NCBI GenBank assembly: GCA_021828225.1
Contig: JAKASH010000159.1
Coordinates: 1 to 6,750, forward strand
DNA from: Acidobacteriota bacterium
GTDB taxonomy: Bacteria; Acidobacteriota; Terriglobia; UBA7540
Direction of reading: 5' to 3'
Length of the DNA: 6,750 nt
The notes under the pieces are model-generated. The model ran no database searches, was not told where the DNA came from, and was given only the letters and a program-made list of their open reading frames with translations. Every line of letters starts with the position of its first letter. The stretch's first letter is position 1. This document shows positions 1 to 5,886 of this stretch, in pieces. The position numbers and the translations under genes are program-made.

Positions 1-1
1 C

Positions 2-616
2 AAGGCTGCTCTGAAACGTCGGGTTGGTAGCGTTTCCGATAATTCGATATCTAAACCGGCAGCAGAACGCCTAGCCGCCCTCCTCAAGGACCGCGTAGTT
101 CCCGGCGACGTTAACAAGGGGGAAATTCTCAAACGACTCGAATCAACGCTTGAGGGCATAGTGCGTGATTTGGTTGGGAGGGTGCTGCTCGAATCCATCG
201 TGGAAAGTGCGTTGTCGGAAAGGTCAGTTCCGTTCAAACGGGAATCCGAATATGATGCTTTGCAAGGTGTGGTTTACGACTTCAGAGCAGATTTTGTTTT
301 GCCAAATGCCAATCATCCAAGAGCATTCATTGAAGTACGTAAATCGTCCTCTCGGCATGCGTCATTATATGCTAAGGACAAAATGTTCTCCGCGATCAAC
401 TGGAAAGGGCGCAACGCCAAACTTCTAGCGGTTCTGGTGGTGGATGGGGACTGGACAGGAGAAACCTTGCGAGTAATGGCCAAGGTATTCGACTATGTGG
501 TTCCAATCCAAAAAGTCACGGGACTCGTTGAAACCCTAAAAGCCTACCTTCAGGGGGATGACTCCAAGTTGAAATGGTTGATCGAGTTCAGGATTACTCC
601 TTTCCCAGGGGGCTAG
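2..616 (+). CDS. Restriction-endonuclease-fold protein, C-terminal part (5' end outside window)
   Basis: The frame is open from base 2 to TAG at 614-616, giving 204 residues without the true start. A GTG at 161 is possible, but the 53 codons before it read as good protein (charged, helical, for example ILKRLESTLEGIVRDLVG), so the gene most likely begins outside the window. The core has the order of a PD-(D/E)xK nuclease. A helix carries acidic residues (LLESIVESAL, about 61-71), then comes strand DFRADFVLP with Asp97, then strand FIEVRKS with Glu111. After that there is a helix (KDKMFSAINWKG), a strand (LLAVLVVDG) and a late strand (FDYVVPI). By family knowledge such proteins cleave DNA, often as type II restriction enzymes. 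The expected E-x-K reads E-V-R-K, so either Arg replaces the catalytic Lys or the next Lys serves. No partner methyltransferase is visible. Hand-counted lines are lower in GC (about 40-55%) than the integrase (63% in one line), which fits foreign origin. I am confident it is coding and moderately confident of the fold. Confidence 0.7.
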   Translation, partial: KAALKRRVGSVSDNSISKPAAERLAALLKDRVVPGDVNKGEILKRLESTLEGIVRDLVGRVLLESIVESALSERSVPFKRESEYDALQGVVYDFRADFVLPNANHPRAFIEVRKSSSRHASLYAKDKMFSAINWKGRNAKLLAVLVVDGDWTGETLRVMAKVFDYVVPIQKVTGLVETLKAYLQGDDSKLKWLIEFRITPFPGG

Positions 617-661
617 GCTTTCGTCGTGCGTTCCTGGACGTTCACGTTTGAGTGCTGATAC

Positions 662-677
662 GTCGCGCGCACGCGAC
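662..677 (+). terminator. GC-rich hairpin downstream of the nuclease-like gene
   Basis: GTCGCG and CGCGAC form a perfect 6-bp stem around a 4-nt loop, 45 nt after the stop codon at 616. No T-run follows, so it is not a canonical intrinsic terminator. It could still mark the end of the transcript or be a chance structure. Confidence 0.25.
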
Positions 678-716
678 CTACGATCATGGAATAGTCAGAC
701 TTTGAATTTAACGAAA

Positions 717-738
717 TGGAGTCCATTTGGAGTCCATT
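717..738. repeat. Perfect 11-bp tandem direct repeat beside the att site
   Basis: TGGAGTCCATT occurs twice head to tail (717-727 and 728-738), about 100 bp left of the tRNA fragment. Each unit is nearly palindromic (ATGGAGTCCAT). Paired short repeats at this distance from an att core are typical of arm-type binding sites for tyrosine integrases. If the left side is a separate element, these belong to its end. Confidence 0.6.
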
Positions 739-838
739 AGCGGGTCGACGAAATTGCTTTCCGTAGAATCAATGGCTTGGGATCGTCAGCAATCAACACC
801 GTAGACGCTAAATTTTGTATTTTCAATCTAGGGTCAAT

Positions 839-883
839 TTCCCAAGCTGGACGTCGCGGGTTCGATCCCCGTCCCCCGCTCCA
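839..883 (+). other. tRNA-Gly(CCC) 3' half: integration (att) core
   Basis: The 45 nt read as anticodon loop TTCCCAA (anticodon CCC), 3' anticodon stem GCTGG, variable ACGTC, T-stem GCGGG, T-loop TTCGATC, T-stem CCCGT, acceptor strand CCCCCGC, discriminator T and an encoded CCA. The matching 5' acceptor strand (GCGGGGG) and D-arm are absent upstream, so this is not a working tRNA gene. It is the duplicated 3' segment left when an element integrates into a tRNA gene. The integrase stop codon is about 60 bp to the right. On the plus strand, the element that created this copy should lie to its left. The integrase on the right therefore suggests a second element sharing this site. The tRNA-Gly identity rests on the anticodon loop and the typical ...GCTCCA end. 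Confidence 0.8.
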
Positions 884-918
884 TCTTTTCAGTAACTTAG
901 GGAAGCCAGCCATTTTCG

Positions 919-936
919 GTATTCCAAAGTATTCCA
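919..936. repeat. 8-bp direct repeat between att core and integrase
   Basis: GTATTCCA occurs at 919-926 and 929-936, one helical turn apart (10 bp), between the tRNA fragment and the integrase stop. This spacing and position fit arm-type integrase or excisionase sites. The unit shares the TCCATT-like ending with the 11-bp repeats on the other side of the core. Function is inferred only. Confidence 0.4.
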
Positions 937-944
937 TTTAGCGC

Positions 945-2047
945 CTAATTGACCAAGGCCGTCTCCAGTTTTGTCACCGCATCGGCCAACTGGTCGAGTT
1001 GGGCGACCGTGTACTCGTCCAAGTTGACCCCCACGCCGTGACCCATTTGGTCAGCAACAACCTTTGGGTCAGCGCCGACCTTGTGGTCAAGCGTTGAGTG
1101 GGTGCGCCGCATCACCTGGAAATTGGCCCAATCGAGTCCGGCTCTAGCCAGCGCTGGCCGGATATTCCGCCGCCAGATGTTGCCGATCGAAAGAGGCGTC
1201 GCCTTTTCCGAGGGGAACACCCAAACCTCGGGCCGGATGTCCGGGCAGATCTCCTTCCACGCATTGAAGTCAGCGGCAACTCCCGGCGGGAAGGCGATCT
1301 TTCGGATTGAACGCCGAGTTTTTGGACTGTCCAGCGCGCTGTGGTAAACGCGCTGGCAAATCTCCGCGTAGTTTTCATGGACATGCTTCCACTGCAACGC
1401 GAGAATTTCACCGGGCCGGGCTCCGCAGAGCGTGGCCAGTTTGAAGATGAGCCGGTCTCGTAATTCGAGTAGCCCAATCGCTTTAAGCACGTCGGATTTC
1501 TCCGTGGTCCGTTTCTCAGCGTGAGCAGCTCCCTTAGGCGTGCAGAGCGAGCCTGCGGCGTTGCGCTGGACATAGCCATCTTCGACGGCCAGATTGAAAA
1601 TGGCTCGTAGGTCCCACCGCAAGTGATCCACGGCGCTGAATGAAAGGCCGGCCTCTGCCTTCCGCTCAAGGAACTCTTGCAGCTCCTCGCGCTTCAAGCT
1701 GTTCATCACCCGCGGTCCAAACTCGGAAACGAGGTGATGGGCAATGCGGTCCTTCGTGGTCATAGTAGTTGAGGCCTTCCACTTGTGCTCTCGACAGAAC
1801 GGAATGTATGTCCCGTCAACGAACTCGCCGAAAGTGATCGTTGCCCGCTGGCCGCCGCTGATCGGCTGATTCAGTGGCGCCAGTATTTCGTGACGTTTGC
1901 ATTCGCCTGCAGCCGTGTCATTTCTGAGCATCGGCCCAGAATCCGAGATCGGCGGCGGCCCTCCTCGTACCAGAAGAACATCCAGAACCGGTGTCTTCCC
2001 CGTTTCACCTCCTGTAGACTTCCTTTTTGGTAATGCCGAGAACGCAT
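945..2047 (-). pseudogene. int: Tyrosine-family site-specific integrase, frameshifted
   Basis: This is a tyrosine recombinase that would integrate or excise the element at the adjacent tRNA-Gly site. The catalytic part is intact. Arg lies in GARPGE (1416-1418), the hairpin Lys in SPKTRR (1320-1322), the box II Arg in VMRRTH (1107-1109), His in MGHG (1038-1040) and the nucleophile Tyr in DEYT (1011-1013). The usual box II first His is Gln (FQVMRR). The core-binding domain starts near ITFGEFVDGTYIPF. The N-terminus does not lie in this frame. From ATG at 2047, behind an AGGAG site, another frame gives the expected start MRSRHYQKGSL, then FWYEEGRRRSRILG and SEMTRLQANA, up to about 1893, and then hits TGA at 1871-1873. 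Continuation HEILAPLNQP begins at 1892 in the catalytic frame. Restoring one base gives 367 residues, a normal length. The same frame as the catalytic domain is also open upstream to 2129, but its 79 residues there are a shadow and not real protein. Confidence 0.85.
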
Positions 2048-2053
2048 CTTTGT

Positions 2054-2058
2054 CTCCT
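2054..2058 (-). promoter_or_regulatory. Ribosome binding site fixing the integrase start
   Basis: On the minus strand AGGAG lies 6 nt before ATG at 2047-2045. It supports the start that yields the family-typical N-terminus and so exposes the frameshift downstream. The alternative ATG at 2129 in the catalytic frame would give an N-terminus unlike the family. Confidence 0.7.
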
Positions 2059-2103
2059 GTTCCGGCGTTCGCAGCGTTGAACCTTGGCTTGCGACCGATG
2101 TTA

Positions 2104-2499
2104 TCACGAAAGCACACGCCTCGATTCAACGGACTCTACCCATCGCATCAGAGATTCCCTACGGACCAGCTTCCGCCGTCCAATTCGGATATACGGAAAA
2201 GGCGGTAAAGACGGAACCTTCTCGTTCACGACGTTAGAAAGGTGGGCTTTTGAACATCTCAAGAACTTCGCCGCCTCGTTGAGTGTGAAGATGATAGGGT
2301 AATCGCCTTCCTGTGGCGGCGAGGAATTTTGCAGGGGAAGCGGATGCAAAACTTGGGATGTCGGCACAGCAGTTAAGATCCCTGTTTTATCCGGCGAGCT
2401 CCTCGTGACTAAGGATCTGCGTTTCACCAGCGGGGACCGTCCTGACAGTTCTTCCGCGGCATCCCAGGGTGCGCTAGCTCTTCCTTGTATAGTGGGCAT
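2104..2499 (-). CDS. Excisionase-like helix-turn-helix DNA-binding protein
   Basis: The protein has 131 residues. The C-terminal half (about 70-121) fits a MerR-type or excisionase HTH: FTLNEAAKFLRCSKAHLSNVV is the helix-turn-helix, followed by the wing IRIGRRKLVRRESLMRWVES, rich in Arg and Lys. By family knowledge such small proteins bind DNA near att sites and direct the integrase to excision, or act as element regulators. The first 65 residues are basic, Ser- and Pro-rich, probably disordered, and longer than in most excisionases (usually about 60-100 aa). The ATG at 2499 has GAGGT at 2512-2508, spaced 8 nt. The gene ends 56 nt before the integrase start on the same strand, an xis-int order. 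The domain call is firm and the excisionase role is inferred from context. Confidence 0.75.
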   Translation of the reverse strand: MPTIQGRASAPWDAAEELSGRSPLVKRRSLVTRSSPDKTGILTAVPTSQVLHPLPLQNSSPPQEGDYPIIFTLNEAAKFLRCSKAHLSNVVNEKVPSLPPFPYIRIGRRKLVRRESLMRWVESVESRRVLS

Positions 2500-2521
2500 A
2501 ATTCGTTACCTCGCTTCTCGT

Positions 2522-2759
2522 TCAAAAATTGGCACCGGCTCTCATTCGCCGCCCGTGGTCCTTTCGCGAATTCTGCATCTCTCTCGGAAGCTTGGCCTGG
2601 TGCGCGGTTGGGACCACATCGTTGCCTTTAGCCGATGACGCGATGCTGACTCCGAACAAGCTGCCTCCACGCTCAATCATCCGCGAGATTTTTTTCCTGT
2701 CAAACGGCTGACAGCTATCCGGCAGCCTCTTTGATATTCAAGGATTTAGCGGGGGACAT
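2522..2759 (-). pseudogene. Degraded HTH (excisionase/MerR-like) gene remnant
   Basis: Two pieces of one helix-turn-helix protein appear in order on the minus strand but in different frames. From ATG at 2759 the frame reads MSPAKSLNIKEAAG and stops at TAG. A second frame, from about 2695, reads KKISRMIERGGSLFGVSI and continues to TGA at 2522-2524. The usual pattern for this fold is (L/T)xIKEAAxxLxVSRxxISRMIERG. The gap between EAA and ISRM is 31 nt where 27 would be normal, so the offset is small. A third frame in the gap holds AVSR (2715-2704). Seven consecutive A bases on this strand (2695-2689) are a plausible slippage point. It lies 22 nt upstream of the excisionase-like gene, so the unit was probably HTH-xis-int. 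No good ribosome binding site precedes 2759. It could be coincidence, but the motif order argues against that. Confidence 0.4.
2697..2714. repeat. Perfect inverted repeat in the divergent intergenic zone
   Basis: CTGTCA and TGACAG form a perfect 6-bp inverted repeat around 6 nt. It lies about 80 bp upstream of the plus-strand operon and inside the broken part of the HTH remnant. GGCTG/CAGCC nearby allows an alternative stem. There is no T-run on either strand in the right place, so a terminator is unlikely. It could be an operator for a dimeric regulator. I found no convincing -35/-10 pair in 2500-2792. Confidence 0.3.
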
Positions 2760-2792
2760 CTCAGGGCTGGAAATACTCCTGGAGCCTTGGCC

Positions 2793-3452
2793 ATGTCCTC
2801 CAAGTCAGAGGAGTGCCCCCTACCAGGCAGCGAGGGGTTAGTGGCGGGGGTCGCGTTTCTTCTGATCCTCTTTCCGGTTCGTGTTGGCGGCTCGTGCCCG
2901 CCCACAATCACCGTCACAATCGCGTTCACCGGCTTGAAAAGTAGCGGAGATAACCTGAGTTTTGGGAACGATAGTCTTGACTGCAGCGAATCGCTGGGAC
3001 TGCAGAACTGTCCTGGTGCCTGGCTCTGGAATATCGAAGGCAGGGGCGTTGTCAGCGACGACGCCTCGAAGTGGACCGTCAAACAGAGCTACACGGGTCG
3101 AGCTAAAGGGTACTACAAAGATAGCAACGGCAATCTTCAATCCTTCGACCATACCCTGAACCACCCCGACGACGGACCAGATCCAGCGTTTCTGCAGCAG
3201 CCCTCGGGGCAGACAACCGCGTACTGGATTGACAGCCCGGGAGCAATCAAGAATTTTCAGGTCCCTCCTCCTCCTACGCCCATTGATTCGATGACAGAGG
3301 TGGAGAACTTCACGACAAAGTTCTGCAGCAAAACCGTGACGAATGATTGCTCACCAGTTGAATGGTACGATAAGCTGGTGATCGATCCTGGGAGCCAGCT
3401 CGACACGTCGCTATCGGGAGCGGGGTACGGCTCGCTTACGACGAACTTTTGA
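2793..3452 (+). CDS. Exported or membrane-anchored protein of unknown function, first gene of cargo operon
   Basis: The protein has 219 residues from ATG at 2793, chosen because GGAG at 2781-2784 sits 8 nt upstream. A TTG at 2787 is too close to that site. A hydrophobic stretch (GLVAGVAFLLILFP, about 15-28) follows an acidic, Ser-rich start, an atypical signal peptide or anchor. VGGSC at 31-35 is not a good lipobox because -3 is Gly. The rest looks like a beta-rich extracellular domain with Cys64, Cys73, Cys178 and Cys186 as possible disulfides, a Pro run at about 158-163 (VPPPPTP), and a C-terminus with WYDKLVIDPG. I do not recognise the family. The next gene's ribosome binding site overlaps this stop codon, so the two are co-translated. 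It may start the operon, with its promoter within the HTH remnant. Confidence 0.72.
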   Translation: MSSKSEECPLPGSEGLVAGVAFLLILFPVRVGGSCPPTITVTIAFTGLKSSGDNLSFGNDSLDCSESLGLQNCPGAWLWNIEGRGVVSDDASKWTVKQSYTGRAKGYYKDSNGNLQSFDHTLNHPDDGPDPAFLQQPSGQTTAYWIDSPGAIKNFQVPPPPTPIDSMTEVENFTTKFCSKTVTNDCSPVEWYDKLVIDPGSQLDTSLSGAGYGSLTTNF

Positions 3453-3462
3453 GGTGATCAAG

Positions 3463-4074
3463 ATGCGCATGCTTGCTTCGACCTTGGTTATTGTTTCGTG
3501 CTTGAGCACCGCTCTCGCCCAGGCGGGGCAGACCTCCGCCCCCGATGTCCAAAGTCTGTTCTTGCAGTTGCAGAACCGCAGCACCTCGAGTGAGGCAGCC
3601 AAAAAACTGACAAAGGTGGGGGGCGAAGATAGGACAGCAAGGAAATATATATCTGAGCATCTTCCGCCGTTAATCACGACTTCAGGCGGCGAGGTTAAGA
3701 CGAACGCCATCTGGCTTGCCGGGAACCTAAAGATTGCCAGCGCTCTGCCTGCATTAGCCGCCCTGTTACGGCACTTCAGTCTGGTCGGCCAGACAGGTCT
3801 TGGGGTGACGGCAAGGTTGGACAATGACCCTGCGGGAAAGGCTTTGGTCCAGATAGGGGGGCCCTCAGTAGGCGCAGTCGCCCAAGTGCTGGAGCAAGGT
3901 GACAGTCAAGCGAGGTGGCGGGCCGCATTGGTACTTATGAGCATCGGCACGGCTGCTGCCGTCCAAGCGGTGCGCAGTCATATTCCGAAGGAGAAAGATC
4001 CGCATGTTCGACAGTTTATGGAAAGCTTTTTCAAAGGCGGTGCTGCCCACACAGCCGCGAGTGATCGAAAATGA
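3463..4074 (+). CDS. Secreted HEAT-like repeat protein
   Basis: The protein has 203 residues from ATG at 3463. GAGGTGA at 3451-3457 is its ribosome binding site and overlaps the TGA of the gene before. A GTG at 3454 lies inside that site and is unlikely to be the start. Residues 1-19 form a clear signal peptide (MRMLASTLVIVSCLSTALA) with cleavage before Gln20. The mature part is made of amphipathic helix pairs with Ala- and Leu-rich repeats. Examples are the segments IWLAGNLKIASALPALAALL, then GKALVQIGGPSVGAVAQVL, then RWRAALVLMSIGTAAAVQAV, typical of HEAT or PBS-lyase-like solenoids. Such folds serve as binding scaffolds with no catalytic site. A role in holding the neighbouring exported proteins together outside the membrane is an inference. 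Its stop overlaps the next start as ATGA. Confidence 0.82.
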   Translation: MRMLASTLVIVSCLSTALAQAGQTSAPDVQSLFLQLQNRSTSSEAAKKLTKVGGEDRTARKYISEHLPPLITTSGGEVKTNAIWLAGNLKIASALPALAALLRHFSLVGQTGLGVTARLDNDPAGKALVQIGGPSVGAVAQVLEQGDSQARWRAALVLMSIGTAAAVQAVRSHIPKEKDPHVRQFMESFFKGGAAHTAASDRK

Positions 4075-4469
4075 AGGCTACGATATCTGCGAAGAGGCGG
4101 GGGAATGCGCGCAGTGGGGCGGCGCTGGCCGGGCTGGGTTTACTGCAAGCCACCAGGCCAATAATTGCGGGTCCCCAAAGCTTGAGAGCGCACTCCGAGG
4201 GCCAGGGCCCATTGGACCGCAGGCGGTTAGGAGGGCACATGGGCGACCAGAGTCACCCGTATTGCACCTTTTATTCGGATACCGAGGCCCTCGGCGATCA
4301 CAGTTATGGCGACGCGGACTGGAATCAGGATTACAACACTCACGGGGGCGGGCTCTACTACCTGTGGTGGGACTCTACGAAGTCGAAACGGGACCTTGGG
4401 TACAATTCTTGCTCCACCCTGCATGGAGGTGACTATGTGCCGAGCGTTTGCAATTCCGCGTCGTATTAG
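4071..4469 (+). CDS. Small aromatic-rich, probably exported protein of unknown function
   Basis: The protein has 132 residues from ATG at 4071, which overlaps the previous stop as ATGA, so translation is probably coupled. The N-terminus is basic (KATISAKRRGNAR) followed by a short hydrophobic stretch (GAALAGLGLL), a weak signal-like region. The C-terminal 76 residues are rich in Tyr, Trp, Asp, Asn and Gly (DWNQDYNTHGGGLYYLWWDS) and hold three cysteines (65, 114, 127). A second start is plausible. ATG at 4239 has AGGAGGG at 4229-4235 just upstream, and would give only this 76-residue domain with no leader. Third-position GC of codons before 4239 is high (about 70% by hand), so the longer frame looks coding. 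I do not recognise the family. Confidence 0.62.
   Translation: MKATISAKRRGNARSGAALAGLGLLQATRPIIAGPQSLRAHSEGQGPLDRRRLGGHMGDQSHPYCTFYSDTEALGDHSYGDADWNQDYNTHGGGLYYLWWDSTKSKRDLGYNSCSTLHGGDYVPSVCNSASY
4229..4235 (+). promoter_or_regulatory. Internal ribosome binding site for a possible shorter product
   Basis: AGGAGGG lies 3 nt before ATG at 4239, inside the 132-codon gene and in frame with it. It is stronger than the site at 4071 (only a weak GAGTGA), though the spacing is short. It may start a 76-residue product or be the main start. Confidence 0.35.
4425..4432 (+). promoter_or_regulatory. Ribosome binding site fixing the start of the 453-aa gene
   Basis: GGAGGTGA lies within the end of the preceding gene, with 5 nt between GGAGG and ATG at 4435. 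The frame is open back to 4306, but that extension lies inside the previous gene, has no ribosome binding site and would precede a clear signal peptide. Confidence 0.75.
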
Positions 4470-5796
4470 GTGGGGCGCGCGCGCGTGCGCGATTGTTGCG
4501 ATGATATGCTCCCTAAGCATCGCATCCGCGGCGAAGGGGCGCACCCTGTTCCTTTTGACCGGGACGTTTCTGAATGACGCGGGGCAAACATTTCCTGTCA
4601 GGCTGTACACCGTCGGCACTGATCACAAGCTGAAACTCTTCAGAGAGGTCGTCCCCGGCAGCGAGGGGCTTTACGAGGCGTTGGACGACACAGAGGGCAG
4701 GATTTACGTGGCTTTCCCCTATAACAACGGCGTCAGCCAGGCGCCGACAAAAGTCAGCATTATCCACAAAAATCGCCCCGGCTTGTCTGACGTGGTTGAA
4801 TTCAATCCGGCAGGCATGCTCACCTGGGACAGAGCAACGGCCACAGCCGTCGAACCCGATCTCAAAAGCTATGCACTGTTCACGCTTTTCCCGGTCAGCA
4901 CAGTTCACGTGGACGAGCACGCGGCCTTTATGAGGTTGATGCGCGGCAGCGCAACGTCACTCGTGACCATTGCGGGACGCCGACCGGCCAAAGGACTACG
5001 CGTGACACGGAACGACTGGAGTCTGTACAGCCATCTCACGTTCTACGGTTCGCCCGGTGGCCCCGGCGTGTACTTCGCGCCGCAAACGGTAGTGGAGAAC
5101 GGTGATTTGGTGATGCATTTAGGGGGCAGGACAATTGTCGTAGACCGAGCCCCTAAACTCCCGACTTCAGCGACGATTCCACGGAGGATTTGGATCCTGG
5201 CGGCGAACCGGCGATTTGTTATCTCAATACCGCTCCACAATGGTGGCGGGAATTATACGGCCCCCGCAACGCTATACGTCCACGACCGCCGCAATAACAC
5301 GTGGCGGGAACTCAAATCTGCGGGAAGCGTACCTCAATGCCGGATCTTCGGCTCGTGGCTGGTGACCAGAGTAAGGAACCTAAAAGAGGAAAGTCGATAC
5401 ACAGACGATAATCCGGGACATGACGATGAGAGTAATGAGTGGGTCAAATACGAGCGCCCCAATGTGAGGCTTGAATACGAATCTATCGATTCTAGCTTTT
5501 ATATTCCCGGGATCTTCACGCTGGATAATCTTGAAGGCGGAAGAAGAATCACTCTGCAAACACGTGAGGAGGACAGCGAAATTCTCGATGTCCGCAAGGA
5601 TGGTCTTGTGCTCTACCGGGTCAACGATTCCATCTTTGAGGCGCAGATCGAAGGCGACAAGCTTGGGCCTGCCACGCTTGTCGTCAAGGGCGAGGACGTG
5701 CCCGAAGTTCATTGGGCTTTTTGGTCCAATGCCCAAGTCAAAACCCAGGCTAAGCCAAAGGCTCCTTCGGCGGGAAATCTGCCCGCACGCCATTGA
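4435..5796 (+). CDS. Large secreted protein of unknown function, possible beta-propeller
   Basis: The protein has 453 residues from ATG at 4435. The N-terminus is a long signal peptide: basic PRRIRWGAR, then hydrophobic ACAIVAMICSLSIASA, with cleavage about 32/33. The mature protein is beta-rich, with strand-turn-strand units. TLFLLTGTFLNDAG begins near 37, LYVHDRRNNTWRELKSAG near 280 resembles a kelch-type blade ending, and ILDVRKDGLVLYRV near 383 is followed by IFEAQIEGDKLG. This suggests a propeller, but I see no regular blade count and no catalytic motif. The last 20 residues are Lys-, Pro- and Ala-rich (AQVKTQAKPKAPSAG), probably a disordered tail. The gene overlaps its predecessor by 35 nt. 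An alternating purine-pyrimidine GC tract at 4475-4491 falls in the signal peptide codons. The CDS call is strong and the function is unknown. Confidence 0.88.
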   Translation: MCRAFAIPRRIRWGARACAIVAMICSLSIASAAKGRTLFLLTGTFLNDAGQTFPVRLYTVGTDHKLKLFREVVPGSEGLYEALDDTEGRIYVAFPYNNGVSQAPTKVSIIHKNRPGLSDVVEFNPAGMLTWDRATATAVEPDLKSYALFTLFPVSTVHVDEHAAFMRLMRGSATSLVTIAGRRPAKGLRVTRNDWSLYSHLTFYGSPGGPGVYFAPQTVVENGDLVMHLGGRTIVVDRAPKLPTSATIPRRIWILAANRRFVISIPLHNGGGNYTAPATLYVHDRRNNTWRELKSAGSVPQCRIFGSWLVTRVRNLKEESRYTDDNPGHDDESNEWVKYERPNVRLEYESIDSSFYIPGIFTLDNLEGGRRITLQTREEDSEILDVRKDGLVLYRVNDSIFEAQIEGDKLGPATLVVKGEDVPEVHWAFWSNAQVKTQAKPKAPSAGNLPARH

Positions 5797-5811
5797 GCGA
5801 TTGGTGATCGC
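5797..5811 (+). other. Small hairpin directly after the 453-aa gene
   Basis: GCGAT and ATCGC form a perfect 5-bp stem with a 5-nt loop starting on the first base after the stop codon. There is no T-run. It may protect or attenuate the transcript before the next gene, whose ribosome binding site is 65 nt further on, or be chance. The rest of the 90-nt gap shows no gene. Confidence 0.22.
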
Positions 5812-5886
5812 CTGCAGGAACTGAACGTTTAGGAAGATGAGCGGAACGGTATAGGCGGTTATTGGGAAACACTCAGGAGGTGGGGA

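Noticed and set aside
807..883. A complete tRNA gene
   Set aside because: Only the 3' half is present. The upstream bases do not pair with the acceptor strand CCCCCGC or the anticodon stem GCTGG.
737..937. A 66-codon minus-strand ORF (contains GGRGSNPRRPA)
   Set aside because: It is the antisense of the tRNA T-arm and acceptor end. GRGSNPRRP is a classic false protein produced by tRNA genes, and there is no ribosome binding site.
1081..1669. Several long ORFs on both strands inside the integrase
   Set aside because: They overlap the conserved catalytic domain in other frames and have compositions typical of GC-rich shadow frames (Arg/Ser/Pro-rich).
1883..1900. Programmed ribosomal frameshift in the integrase
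   Set aside because: No slippery heptamer or obvious downstream structure at the junction. A disabling indel or sequencing error is simpler.
1893..2129. The first 79 residues of the 394-aa integrase reading
   Set aside because: They are a shadow of the true N-terminus in another frame, with no resemblance to integrase N-termini and no ribosome binding site at 2129.
2529..2711. Plus-strand 60-codon ORF starting with TTG
   Set aside because: It is opposite the HTH remnant, has no ribosome binding site and no recognisable motif.
4475..4491. Alternating purine-pyrimidine GC tract as a regulatory Z-DNA site
   Set aside because: It falls in signal-peptide codons (RWGARACA) and can be explained by codon choice alone.
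4227..4920. Minus-strand ORFs of 130-135 codons opposite the exported-protein genes
   Set aside because: The plus-strand genes have ribosome binding sites, signal peptides and coupled junctions. The minus frames have none of these.
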